From Streptomyces ureilyticus (lineage in GTDB: Bacteria; Actinomycetota; Actinomycetes; Streptomycetales; Streptomycetaceae), in NCBI RefSeq assembly GCF_011045025.1, contig NZ_JAAKZX010000107.1, positions 1 to 32,240 on the forward strand: a stretch of 32,240 nt of DNA. Reading direction: 5' to 3'. Numbering within the stretch: position 1 is the first letter of the stretch; each line of letters starts with the position of its first letter. Under the pieces are notes generated by a model that had not been told where the DNA came from, did no database searches, and was given only the letters and a program-made list of their open reading frames with translations. A program made the position numbers and the translations under genes. This document shows, piece by piece, positions 8,001 to 18,896 of the stretch.

Positions 8001-8270
8001 ATGGCGGCACATCGCATCACCCTCACCGTCGGTCCTGGTGAGGACACCGCGATCCGCGAGGCCGCAACCGCCTCCGGTCCCGGTCTCTCCGCATTCCTAC
8101 GCACGGCGGCACTCGCCGAGGCGGCGCGGCGCCGGCGCGTCCTGGCCCGGTTCACGGAGGTGGACGCGGTCGGCCGCGCTGCCGAGGAGAGCGCGCCCGA
8201 CGTCACGCCCGGGGACGATGCCGCCATGGACGCCTTCCTGGACGCCATCGACAGCGACTTCGGCACTTGA
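8001..8270 (+). CDS. Ribbon-helix-helix, antitoxin-like protein
   Basis: An 89-residue protein from ATG 8001, with GGTGGA close upstream. The longer frame from 7860 has no family-like N-terminus. The first 50 residues fit an RHH fold: strand HRITLTV, helix GEDTAIREAATASG, turn, helix SAFLRTAALAEAARRRR. The acidic C-terminal tail (ESAPDVTPGDDAAMDAFLDAI) resembles the toxin-neutralising tail of type II antitoxins. No PIN, MazF or other toxin frame follows; downstream is a truncated Uma2 gene. It is therefore either an orphan antitoxin or a stand-alone DNA-binding regulator. Confidence 0.65.
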   Translation: MAAHRITLTVGPGEDTAIREAATASGPGLSAFLRTAALAEAARRRRVLARFTEVDAVGRAAEESAPDVTPGDDAAMDAFLDAIDSDFGT

Positions 8271-8383
8271 GGCAGCCGCCCTGCCCGTCAAGACAACTCC
8301 CGGTTAGCCGCAGGGATCAACTCCGCGGAACCGCACCGGACTTGATCCCTACAAGCAGCGCCGCCACAGCGGACGGAGCGGCG

Positions 8384-8632
8384 TCCGTCTCGCCGTCCAA
8401 CCCGAACAACGACCACGGCGAGAAGCTCACCGAGTACCCCGCTATGGGCATCGCGCACTACATGATCGTCGACCCTCGCACTGGCACCATCGAGGTGCAC
8501 TCGGGCCCTTGCAAGAACCGCTACCGGCACAAGGACCCGTACATCTTCGGAGACGCTGTGCCGTTCGGCCCGTGGACGGTGGAGACCTCCGCCTTTCGCC
8601 GCTACGGCAAGACCGAGAACCGCCCTGGCTGA
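8384..8632 (+). pseudogene. 5'-truncated Uma2-family endonuclease gene
   Basis: The frame from about 8384 encodes VSPSNPNNDHGEKL, YPAMGIAHYMIVDPRTGTI, HKDPYIFGDAVPFGPW and VETSAFRRYG. This is the C-terminal 80 residues of Uma2-type PD-(D/E)XK proteins, abundant in Streptomyces. The N-terminal half (about 100 residues, including most of the nuclease core) is missing, and the upstream codons of the same frame are unlike the family. Stop at 8630-8632. Probably non-functional. Confidence 0.7.
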
Positions 8633-8733
8633 CGATTCGCCCCGCAAGCGATGCGCCGACGGCTATACACGGGCCGGCAGCGCGCGGATGTGACAGCCTC
8701 CCCAGGAATTGGCACATCCTCTGTCAGACCCCC

Positions 8734-8790
8734 GGAGCTGAAAATGGGACCGAATCCCCCCGCAGGGTGGGGATTCAGTCCCTAAGCTCC
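8734..8790 (-). terminator. Long hairpin terminator after the secreted trefoil-like gene
   Basis: Inner arms GGGACCGAATCCCC (8746-8759) and GGGGATTCAGTCCC (8769-8782) pair with one exception, which is a G-U wobble only in the minus-strand transcript. Outer arms GGAGCT (8734-8739) and AGCTCC (8785-8790) extend the stem. It lies 19 nt after the stop of the minus-strand gene, so that gene is the likely user. Confidence 0.75.
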
Positions 8791-8808
8791 AGCATGGACA
8801 GCTGACTT

Positions 8809-9300
8809 TCAGTTCAAGGAGTACTTTACTATCCAGGTCATCTTCTTGCGATTTTCCGGGCGCTTCGTGCAGGTGACCTTGGTTGTGCTCACAGCCTGCA
8901 CGTATCCGCAGAGGGTCGCGATTCCTGTCTTGGCATTGTTGTTAGCGGAGGTGTATTGCCAACCGCTGGTGTTAGGCTTCCCGCACGCCACCAATGTGGG
9001 CGTCTTAGTCCGTCCGTTGTCTTTGATACAAATAGCGCCATACGGATACACGTCGGTGCTGAAGTTGGCGAACCCGCTCGATCCGTAGTTGATCCAGTGG
9101 AAGGCACTCTTCCTCTTACACGTCCCCAGAGATAGCTTCCTGCCCTCGCCGTTCCCCTTGAGGCACTTTCCGTTGTACTGGTTCTTGAAGTACCAACGAC
9201 CGCCCTCCTCTGCGTGCGCCGCGGTCGCCGGAATCATAGCCGCGAGGACAGCAAGCAGCAGAGTCGTAACAGTGCCGGTGAGTACCCTGTTCCTGTTCAA
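8809..9300 (-). CDS. Small secreted beta-trefoil (ricin-type)-like protein
   Basis: From TTG 9300 the protein has 163 residues with a classical signal peptide: NRNR n-region, LTGTVTTLLLAVLAAMIP core, and ATAAHA cleavage site before EEGG. The open frame extends to ATG 9351, but neither start has a good ribosome site, so the start is uncertain. The mature part shows three units, each with paired Cys and a closing Trp: GKCLKGNG..LGTCKRKSAFHW, AICIKDNG..LVACGKPNTSGWQ and TLCGYVQ..VTCTKRPENRKKMTW. This is the layout of a ricin-type beta-trefoil, with degenerate QxW sites. Carbohydrate binding is an inference. Base composition is lower in GC than its neighbours and codons such as AAG/AGG runs stand out, suggesting acquisition. 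Confidence 0.75.
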   Translation of the reverse strand: MNRNRVLTGTVTTLLLAVLAAMIPATAAHAEEGGRWYFKNQYNGKCLKGNGEGRKLSLGTCKRKSAFHWINYGSSGFANFSTDVYPYGAICIKDNGRTKTPTLVACGKPNTSGWQYTSANNNAKTGIATLCGYVQAVSTTKVTCTKRPENRKKMTWIVKYSLN

Positions 9301-9351
9301 TTCCCCGTCCAAGGTTCGTAGTCGGTTACGGCCCAATCGACCGCGACACAT

Positions 9352-10156
9352 CCGTTCTATCAGCTCGAATACCGACCACGCACTTCAATTGAGCAAGAGT
9401 TGAGCTCCAAGAGATTCACGCCGATACGCAGACAGCACCTTGCCCTCCAATCGCACGAGATCCCCCATCGAAGGGAACTCGAAATCAATAGGACAGAAAG
9501 ATTGAGAACCTCCATAAACTGCCAGCTAAAACGACTCAGACCACACCTGAAGCTATTACGCCCTACGTCGGCTCGTATTTCACCAATCGATGCAAAATTC
9601 GCCACAAGTCAGGTTAACCAGGACAGACCAAGCGCAGCCATCGGAACACGTGTCGTCTGCGATCCGATGGCCGCGACAGGATCCCCGTTGCTCAGCCACC
9701 TCGGCAGGGTCGGACTACGCCGCGACGAGTTCTACTTGGGACTGGTTCCTGATAACCAGGCACGCGTCCCAAAAGCTCGACGGGGACGATGAGCTGCGGC
9801 GGAATCTTCGCGCCGTGCGGTGACCCGCCATACAGGCCCGGGAAGCCCGAACGCCCGAACACGAGACCCGGTCGGCGACGGCAACGCCGTACAAGTGCGA
9901 CACGAGGCCCATACGCCCGTCACGTCGGTGACCGTGTCACCTTCACCGAGGCCATCGACGGCCCGCCCGGTGGCTGCCATAGGTCAGCAAGAGCACGTCA
10001 CGATTCCACTGCGCCGACGTACTCGACGGTCGTCGACGCCGGTCCGTCGTGCAACGGCGATTCGGGGCCGGAGGCAGGGTCCCTTCGACCCCGCCCCCGG
10101 CCCCGAGGTCATCACCGTCGCACGACGGGCTGGGCTCTGGGAGAGCTCCGTGCGCG
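9352..10156. other. About 0.8 kb without a credible intact gene
   Basis: The first 350 bp are clearly lower in GC than the rest of the window. They hold only frames with unnatural composition on both strands and no good start signals. The second half returns to high GC and contains one possible small-gene remnant on the minus strand, described separately. No inverted terminal repeats or transposase motifs were seen. I regard it as decayed or non-coding DNA between the secreted-protein gene and the bldK operon; the promoter of the secreted-protein gene must lie at its left end. Confidence 0.5.
9792..9980 (-). pseudogene. Possible frameshifted remnant of a small Streptomyces protein
   Basis: One frame reads GEGDTVTDVTG and later GLPGPVWRVT. 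The neighbouring frame supplies RMGLVSHLYG exactly where the first would continue after a single missing base. The joined order (GD.VTD..GR.G.V, then G.P.W.V) resembles small Streptomyces proteins that often accompany HATPase and DUF397 regulators. This rests on pattern memory only. Confidence 0.25.
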
Positions 10157-11293
<1,137 letters not shown>

Positions 11294-11306
11294 GTCTCGG
11301 TTCTCC

Positions 11307-12368
11307 CTAGCGCAGCCGGGGCTGGATCTGGTCGATGAAGATGGTCTGCTTCTGCTCCCCCGAGAGGTGGCAGGCGGCGGCGCGGCCTTCGGCCAGGGAC
11401 GGCCGTTCGTCGGCGCAGCGGTTGCCCGCCACCTCGCCCGTGAAGGTACAGCGCGGGTGGAAGGGGCAGCCGGACGGCGGGTTGAGCAGGGAGGGCGGTG
11501 ACCCCGGGATGGGGGTGAGCGCCTCGTTGAGGTCGCCGCCGAGCCTCGGCATCGAGCTCAACAGGCCCCAGGTGTACGGGTGCTGGGGCGTGCGAAGCAC
11601 CTCGCGGGTGCTGCCCCGCTCCACGGCCCGGCCCGCGTACATCACCAGCAGATCGTCGGCCATGTGCGAGATGACGCCCAGGTCATGTGTGATGAAGATG
11701 ATCGCGGAGCCGAACTCCTGCTGGAGGTCCCGCAGCAGGTCCAGGATCTGCGCCTGCACGGTCACGTCGAGCGCGGTGGTCGGCTCGTCCGCGATCAGCA
11801 GGTCGGGGTCGCACATCAGCGCCATGGCGATCATCGCTCGCTGGCGCATACCCCCGGAGAACTGGTGAGGGTAGTCGTGGAAGCGGGTCTGGGGCTGCGG
11901 GATGCCGACCTTGTCGAGCATCTCGATCGCCCGGGCCTTCGCCTCCTTCTTGGAGGCCCCGGTGTGCTTCATGAACGGCTCGGACAGCTGACGGCCCACC
12001 GTGTAGTACGGCGAGAGCGCGGTCAGCGGGTCCTGGAAGATCATGGCGGCCTTGTTGCCGCGGAGCTTCTCCATCTCCTTCTCGGAGGCGGTGATCAGCT
12101 CCTTGCCGTCCAGGACGATCTCGCCCTCGACGGTGGTGGTCTTGGGGCTGTGCAGCCCGAGGATCGTCAGGTTGGTGACGGACTTGCCGGAGCCCGACTC
12201 ACCTACGACGCCCAGGGTCTTGCCGCGCTCGACGTCGAAGGACAGGCCGTCGACCGCCTTGACGACGCCGTCCTCGGTGGAGAACTGCACCCGCAGATCC
12301 CGGACCGAGAGGAAGGCGTCCGAACCGGTCGGGTTCGGGGCGTCTTCGACCTTGGTCAGTGTGGTCAC
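11307..12368 (-). CDS. bldKD: Oligopeptide ABC transporter ATPase (OppD-type, BldKD)
   Basis: First nucleotide-binding subunit, 353 residues, GTG start at 12368 with AGGAGAA upstream, 10 nt after the permease stop. Walker A GESGSGKS (56-63), signature FSGGMRQR (170-177), Walker B LLIADEP (190-196), then FITHDLGV. The signature Met in place of Gln, compared with BldKE, is typical of OppD-type partners. The C-terminal GCPFHPRCTF...NRC segment is the oligopeptide-transporter extension. It forms the ATPase heterodimer with BldKE. Confidence 0.88.
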   Translation of the reverse strand: MTTLTKVEDAPNPTGSDAFLSVRDLRVQFSTEDGVVKAVDGLSFDVERGKTLGVVGESGSGKSVTNLTILGLHSPKTTTVEGEIVLDGKELITASEKEMEKLRGNKAAMIFQDPLTALSPYYTVGRQLSEPFMKHTGASKKEAKARAIEMLDKVGIPQPQTRFHDYPHQFSGGMRQRAMIAMALMCDPDLLIADEPTTALDVTVQAQILDLLRDLQQEFGSAIIFITHDLGVISHMADDLLVMYAGRAVERGSTREVLRTPQHPYTWGLLSSMPRLGGDLNEALTPIPGSPPSLLNPPSGCPFHPRCTFTGEVAGNRCADERPSLAEGRAAACHLSGEQKQTIFIDQIQPRLR

Positions 12369-12378
12369 GGTCGTTCTC

Positions 12379-13356
12379 CTAGCTGAGGCGCACGCGCGGG
12401 TCGATGAACGCGTAGGCGATGTCCACGAGGATGTTCAGGATCAGGATGAAGAAGGCTCCGAACAGCATGGCACCCATCGTCAGCGGCAGATCCTTGGTCA
12501 ACGACGACTCCACCGCGAGCCGGCCGATACCCGCCAGGTCGAAGGTGAACTCGGTGACCACACCGCCCGCGAGAAGCGAGCTGAGGTCCAGGCCGAGGAT
12601 GGTGACGATCGGGATCATGGCACCGCGCCAGGCGTAGCGGAAGAACACGTACTTCTGCGACATGCCCTTCGCTCTCGCGGTGCGGACATGCTCCTCCTGC
12701 AGTTGCTCGATCATGGTCGAGCGGGACATACGCGTGTACTGGGCGGTGAAGATCGTGGCCATCACGGCCCAGGGGATGAGCAGTCCGATGAACCAGGCAC
12801 TCGGATCGTCGGTGAACGGGACGTACTTGGGGTTCTCCATCCAGCCCGTCGAGTAGACGAAGATGCCAAGGACGATCGGGCCGAGCAGGTAGATCTGAAA
12901 CGAGCTGAGCACGATCGACGCGCCGCTGGCGAGCTTGTCGACCACGGTGCCGCGCTTCCAGGCGGCGAGCATGCCGGTGCCGAGACCGAACAGCAGGAAG
13001 ATGACGAGCCCGCCGATGGTCAGCGACAGCGTCAGCGGGAACCGGTCCATGAGCGAGTCCCAGACGAAGTCACCGCTCTTGAAGGACACGCCCAGGCACG
13101 GGGCCGAGCAGTGTCCGACAGCGAAGTCGCGGCCGGCCACGATACCGACCATGAAGTCCCAGAACTGCGTGGTGATGGGCTTGTCCAGTCCGAGGTTCTC
13201 CCGGATGACAGCGAGGTTCTCCGGCGAGCAGTTCTTGCCGCAGGAGAGGGCGGCGAAGTCCTGGGGGACTGCGTAGAACAGGAAGAACGTGAACGCGGCG
13301 ATCAGGAACATGATCGCGACCGCGCTGATCGACCTGCGGATGAGGAACTGAAGCAT
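12379..13356 (-). CDS. bldKC: Oligopeptide ABC transporter permease (OppB-type, BldKC)
   Basis: A 325-residue permease with about six membrane helices, beginning MLQFLIRRSISAVAIMFLIAAFTFFLF as in OppB/DppB proteins. The cytoplasmic EAA loop is visible as EEHVRTARAKGMSQKYVFFRYAWR, which docks on the ATPases. The long first extracytoplasmic loop holds two Cys pairs (CGKNC and CSAPC), which could form disulphides; this is unusual relative to proteobacterial OppB but I recall similar loops in actinobacteria. It follows a strong stem-loop after bldKB, so its level is probably lower than that of the binding protein. Confidence 0.88.
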   Translation of the reverse strand: MLQFLIRRSISAVAIMFLIAAFTFFLFYAVPQDFAALSCGKNCSPENLAVIRENLGLDKPITTQFWDFMVGIVAGRDFAVGHCSAPCLGVSFKSGDFVWDSLMDRFPLTLSLTIGGLVIFLLFGLGTGMLAAWKRGTVVDKLASGASIVLSSFQIYLLGPIVLGIFVYSTGWMENPKYVPFTDDPSAWFIGLLIPWAVMATIFTAQYTRMSRSTMIEQLQEEHVRTARAKGMSQKYVFFRYAWRGAMIPIVTILGLDLSSLLAGGVVTEFTFDLAGIGRLAVESSLTKDLPLTMGAMLFGAFFILILNILVDIAYAFIDPRVRLS

Positions 13357-13407
13357 GGCGGGCGGCTGCTCTCTTCGGAAGCGGCGGTGCGGTGAGGGGG
13401 ATGGGTG

Positions 13408-13447
13408 TCCGTGGGGGTGCGCTCCGCCTGGCGCGCACCCCCACGGA
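13408..13447 (-). terminator. Perfect 15-bp stem-loop between bldKB and bldKC
   Basis: Arms at 13408-13422 and 13433-13447 (TCCGTGGGGGTGCGC and its exact complement) enclose a 10-nt loop, 17 nt after the bldKB stop and 51 nt before the bldKC start. No T-run. In an operon this is best read as a partial terminator, or as a barrier protecting the upstream mRNA 3' end, giving excess binding protein over permease and ATPases. Confidence 0.8.
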
Positions 13448-13464
13448 TCAGCCGTGACGCTCGG

Positions 13465-15261
13465 TTACGGCTGCTTCAGGAACACATTGTTGATGTCGAT
13501 GTAGCTCGACTCGACGCTGTACTTGGCACCGCCGATGTTCGACCCGAACAGCTGGATCGTCTTCGAGTAGTACACCGGAGCAGCCGGGTTGATCTCCTCG
13601 ACGATGCGCTTGTGCGCCTGCTCCCACTTCGCCGCGGCCTCAGCCGGCTCCAGCTTCAGAGCCTCTTCGATCAGCTTGTTGACCTGCGGGTCGTTGATGT
13701 GCGAGTAGTTCGGCGAACCGTCGGCGATCTGCGTGCCGTCGTAGACCGGGGTCACGACCGTGGACTGGGACGGCCAGTCCTGGCCCCAGCCGGTCATGTA
13801 GAGGTCGTACGGGTTCTTGAGCTTGCCGATCTGCTCGTAGAACGTGGCGCGGTCGATCTCCTTGGCCTGGACATCGAAGCCGATCTTGGCCAGCGCGTCC
13901 TTGATGATGACCTGCTGCGCCTGGCCGCGCGGGCTGTTGGAGTACGCGTAGGTGAGCTTGGTGCCCTCCTTGACGCCCGCCTCCTTGATCAGCTCCTTGG
14001 CCTTCTCGAGGTCGCCGTTGGGCTTCTTCAGCTTGCCGTACGGGTCGTACTTCGCGTCGAAGCCCGGCAGGGTCGGGGCGAACAGACCACCGGCGATCTC
14101 ACCGCCGTACCGGCCACCGTCGGCCTGGACCATGGCCTGGGCCGGGATCGCGTACGTGATGGCGTCACGGATCTTCTTGTCCTTGATCTTGTCAAGGTTG
14201 AAGGACATCTGCCAGACGTACGGCTGGTAGCCCTTGACCGTGCGCTTGTTGACCGCCGCGTTGGAGACGACGTCCTGGATCTGCGCCGTGTCGACCGCGT
14301 CGGTCCACTGGATCGCGTTCTTGGCCTCACCCTGGTCGGCGATCAGGCGCTTGGTCTGGCTGGCCTGGTCGATCGTGGTGGTGAAGTTGTAGCCGTCGAC
14401 GTACTGGTGCCGGACCGAGTCGGTCTTCGCGTCCCACTGGGTGTTCTTGACCAGCTTCAGGGACTTGCCGGCCTTGTACTCGGAGACCTTGTACGGGCCG
14501 AGCGCGGCCGGCGCCTTGTCGTACTTCTCCTTCGTGTCCTGCTTCTCGGGCACGATGGCGTAACCGGCCATGGCGAGAGCCTGCGGCAGGTCGGGACGCG
14601 GCTGGTTGAAGTGGAAGACGACCGTCTCGTCGTCCGGGGTCTCCAGGACGGTGTCCGGAAGGTGCTTGCCCTTGTACGGACCGTCCGGCAGGTCCTTGCG
14701 GTAGTCGGCACCGGAGAGCCAGGTCTGGACGTACGTCGGGCCGTCGAAGATGACCTTCGAGTACTGGCGCTCGATCGTGTGGCGGACGTCCTTGGACGTG
14801 ATGACGTTGCCGTCCTCGTCCTTGACGCCCTTCTTGAGCTTGTACGTCCAGGTCTTGCCGCCGTCGGACGGCTGACCCGAGTCGGTGGCGACGTCGCCGA
14901 CGACCTTCAGGTTGCCGTTCTTGTCCTCCTGGAAGTTCGTCAGACCGCGGTGCACGAGGTTGGCGAACTGGCCCGCGTCACTGACGTAGATCTGGCCCGG
15001 GTCCATGTGGGACAGGTCCGACTGCACATAGACGTTGATCGTGCCGCCGGATTTGGCGCCCGCCACCTCCGCCGCGGGACCGTTCGAGGCCGCGGCGTCG
15101 GCGTACTGGACCGGCTTCTGCTGCGATGCCGCGTCGTCCTGGGTCTTCGCCCGGTCCTTCGATTCGTTGCCGCTGTCGCTGGAGCAGCCGGTGAGCGCGA
15201 GCGAGCCGGCCACCGCAATGGCGGCGATGGCTCTCACAGAGCGCGATCGGATGGGCTTCAT
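13465..15261 (-). CDS. bldKB: Oligopeptide-binding lipoprotein (BldKB)
   Basis: Extracellular solute-binding protein of family 5 (SBP_bac_5), 598 residues. The signal peptide RSRSVRAIAAIAVAGSLALTG leads to lipobox LTGC with the lipidated Cys26, so it is anchored on the outer face of the membrane. A Ser/Asp/Lys linker follows, then the binding domain with the signature region GGKTWTYKLKKGVKDEDGNV and a C-terminal PVYYSKTIQLFGSNIGG segment. ATG 15261 has GGTAGGTG about 10-12 nt upstream. It delivers oligopeptides to BldKA/BldKC. In Streptomyces coelicolor bldK mutants are blocked in aerial mycelium formation, and the locus was proposed to import a signalling peptide. The position between the two permease genes is the bldK order. 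Confidence 0.9.
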   Translation of the reverse strand: MKPIRSRSVRAIAAIAVAGSLALTGCSSDSGNESKDRAKTQDDAASQQKPVQYADAAASNGPAAEVAGAKSGGTINVYVQSDLSHMDPGQIYVSDAGQFANLVHRGLTNFQEDKNGNLKVVGDVATDSGQPSDGGKTWTYKLKKGVKDEDGNVITSKDVRHTIERQYSKVIFDGPTYVQTWLSGADYRKDLPDGPYKGKHLPDTVLETPDDETVVFHFNQPRPDLPQALAMAGYAIVPEKQDTKEKYDKAPAALGPYKVSEYKAGKSLKLVKNTQWDAKTDSVRHQYVDGYNFTTTIDQASQTKRLIADQGEAKNAIQWTDAVDTAQIQDVVSNAAVNKRTVKGYQPYVWQMSFNLDKIKDKKIRDAITYAIPAQAMVQADGGRYGGEIAGGLFAPTLPGFDAKYDPYGKLKKPNGDLEKAKELIKEAGVKEGTKLTYAYSNSPRGQAQQVIIKDALAKIGFDVQAKEIDRATFYEQIGKLKNPYDLYMTGWGQDWPSQSTVVTPVYDGTQIADGSPNYSHINDPQVNKLIEEALKLEPAEAAAKWEQAHKRIVEEINPAAPVYYSKTIQLFGSNIGGAKYSVESSYIDINNVFLKQP

Positions 15262-15329
15262 GATGCTTGTGCACCTACCTGTCGGTCGTTATCCAGAAGT
15301 GCTGCCTGGCCATCCGGTTGCCCGGCGCT

Positions 15330-15348
15330 GGGGGCGGCAGCCACCCCC
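15330..15348 (-). promoter_or_regulatory. Short stem-loop between bldKA and bldKB
   Basis: In the minus-strand transcript GGGGGUGG pairs with CCGCCCCC around a 3-nt loop (8 bp, one U-G pair), 16 nt after the bldKA stop. It may protect or delimit the 5' end of the bldKB message. Weak on its own, but it mirrors the hairpin on the other side of bldKB. Confidence 0.4.
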
Positions 15349-15364
15349 CTGCTCGTGGACGTTT

Positions 15365-16402
15365 TCACCGTCCGGTCTTCGGGTCGAACGCGTCACGGAC
15401 GGAGTCACCGAGGAGGTTGAAAGCCAGAATGAAGATCACCAGTGCTCCGCCCGAGAAGAGCAGGAACGACGGGTTCTGTTCGTAGATCTCGGCACCGATG
15501 CGGAACATCCGGCCCCAGTCGGGGGTCGGCTCGACGAGGCCGACCCCGACGAATGAGAGGAACGCGATCGTCAGGATGTTGCTGGGCAGCGTGTACGTGG
15601 CCTGCACCAGGATCGGGGTGACGACGTTCGGCAGGATCTCCTTGCGGACGATCCGCCACCGCGAGGCGCCGGAGACCTTGGCCGCCTCGATGAACTCGCG
15701 CTCACGCAGCGAGACAACCGAGCCTCGGACGAGCCGGGCCATGGGCATCCAGCCGAGGAACCACATCACCAGGATGATCGCGACCACGCGCAGGTAGGTG
15801 GGGGTCTCATCCGTCGGGGAGACGAACATCGCGGTGACGATGGGCATGAAGGCGATGAAGAACAACTGGTTCGGGAACGACAGGAAGAAGTCCGTGACCC
15901 GGCCCAGCCAGTAGTCGACCTTGCCGCCGAAGTAGCCGCCGACCAGGCCGATGAGGACACCGGTGACGACGCAAAGGAGCGTCAGCACCATGGCCATGAA
16001 GAGCGAGTTGCGGATGCCGTACAGCAGCATCGTGAACACGTCGCGGCCCAGCTGAGGCTGGACACCGAACCAGAAGTCACCGGAGACACCACCGAATGCC
16101 CCGCTGGGCATGGCGAAGTCGTCGAGCAGGAACGGGTACTCCGGCTCCTGTGCGTACAGCGTGTACGGGTCCTTGCCGTACAGCTTGGAGATCACCGGCG
16201 CCAGTGCGGAGACGACGAAGAAGAAAATCACTACCCCGGCGGAGATCATGCCGGTACGGTCTCGCTTGAAGCGCTGCCACATCAGTTGGCCGGGGGAACG
16301 GCCCTCAAGCTTCTTGGGCACGGCGATCTCGGTGGTCGCCGCCAGCTCAGGGTCCAAGGCGACCGACGGGCCGGGGCCCTCGGCCTTGGTTGGACTTGTC
16401 AT
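15365..16402 (-). CDS. bldKA: Oligopeptide ABC transporter permease (OppC-type, BldKA)
   Basis: A 345-residue permease with a cytoplasmic N-terminal tail of about 50 residues, then OppC-like architecture: first helix GMISAGVVIFFFVVSALAPVI, a large extracytoplasmic loop, and five further helices. The EAA loop is EREFIEAAKVSGASRWRIVRKEILPN. The C-terminus SVRDAFDPKTGR is typical of OppC/DppC. ATG 16402 has GGGGGAAG 7-8 nt upstream. First gene of the operon, 103 bp ahead of bldKB; its promoter must lie in the AT-richer 350 bp upstream. Confidence 0.88.
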   Translation of the reverse strand: MTSPTKAEGPGPSVALDPELAATTEIAVPKKLEGRSPGQLMWQRFKRDRTGMISAGVVIFFFVVSALAPVISKLYGKDPYTLYAQEPEYPFLLDDFAMPSGAFGGVSGDFWFGVQPQLGRDVFTMLLYGIRNSLFMAMVLTLLCVVTGVLIGLVGGYFGGKVDYWLGRVTDFFLSFPNQLFFIAFMPIVTAMFVSPTDETPTYLRVVAIILVMWFLGWMPMARLVRGSVVSLREREFIEAAKVSGASRWRIVRKEILPNVVTPILVQATYTLPSNILTIAFLSFVGVGLVEPTPDWGRMFRIGAEIYEQNPSFLLFSGGALVIFILAFNLLGDSVRDAFDPKTGR

Positions 16403-16564
16403 GTGTGTTCTTCCCCCGGGGGACGGAAAGTTGAGCGCAGCACAGATACCGGCAGGTTCTGTGGTTTGGGGGAACTTTCGCCAAGGGAGTCAACGCGCGT
16501 CAAGCCCGGAAGACATAGGGATCTCCCTACCGTCAATATTTTGAGCAAAAATTGCGAAGACTGA

Positions 16565-16587
16565 CACCTGATCGCGCTTGACAGGTG
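16565..16587. promoter_or_regulatory. Inverted repeat in the bldK upstream region
   Basis: CACCTG, 11 bp, CAGGTG, about 163 bp upstream of the bldKA start, within the AT-richest DNA of the core (16403-16754). This region should contain the bldK promoter, but I cannot assign -35 and -10 boxes with confidence. The repeat could be an operator. Confidence 0.3.
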
Positions 16588-16754
16588 AGATTGAATTCTC
16601 TCATAACGGACATAGACGGAGCGTTTTCCGTTTACATGTCCGAAACTTGATCGCCTGCTCTCCGATTTTCGAACGTCACTGACAGCGCACGAACAACACG
16701 CCCATGAGATCGCGCCACCGCGTACCCCGCACAAGGTCTGAAGGCAGACCGAAA

Positions 16755-16785
16755 ACCCGGCTCTCCTCTCAGCGGAGAACCGGGT
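16755..16785 (-). terminator. Intrinsic terminator of typA
   Basis: In the minus-strand transcript ACCCGGUUCUCC (16785-16774) pairs with GGAGAGCCGGGU (16766-16755) through 12 bp including one U-G, with a 7-nt loop, followed by UUUC. It starts 35 nt after the typA stop. This is the best textbook terminator in the window, and it insulates bldKA from typA read-through. Confidence 0.88.
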
Positions 16786-16820
16786 CAACCGGCTTTTCAG
16801 GAGCCCTCGGTGAGGAGGAG

Positions 16821-18728
<1,908 letters not shown>

Positions 18729-18833
18729 AGTGAGGCGCTTCTCCCGGGGTGAGTGAACGGCCGACGCGCAGATCTTGTTTACGCGGGCCCTGCCGGGCAG
18801 AACGTGCCACGGCCTTACCCCATCGTACGGGGA

Positions 18834-18857
18834 GCTGTGGGAAGCAGGTCCCACAGC
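18834..18857 (-). terminator. Hairpin terminator after the orphan binding-protein gene
   Basis: GCTGTGGGA (18834-18842) pairs with TCCCACAGC (18849-18857) around a 6-nt loop, 39 nt after the stop at 18897. Flanking GGGG and CCCC can extend it with a bulge. Confidence 0.7.
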
Positions 18858-18896
18858 CCCTCATACGCGGAAGTGGAGGACGGGTCGGGCGCCGAC

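Noticed and set aside
9360..9605. Minus-strand 81-codon frame in the low-GC region
   Set aside because: No ribosome site, odd composition and no family resemblance; also overlaps the upstream region of the secreted-protein gene.
13405..15420. Plus-strand 671-codon open frame rich in Val, Leu, Arg and Asp
   Set aside because: Antisense shadow of bldKB, caused by GC-biased third positions; no family resemblance.
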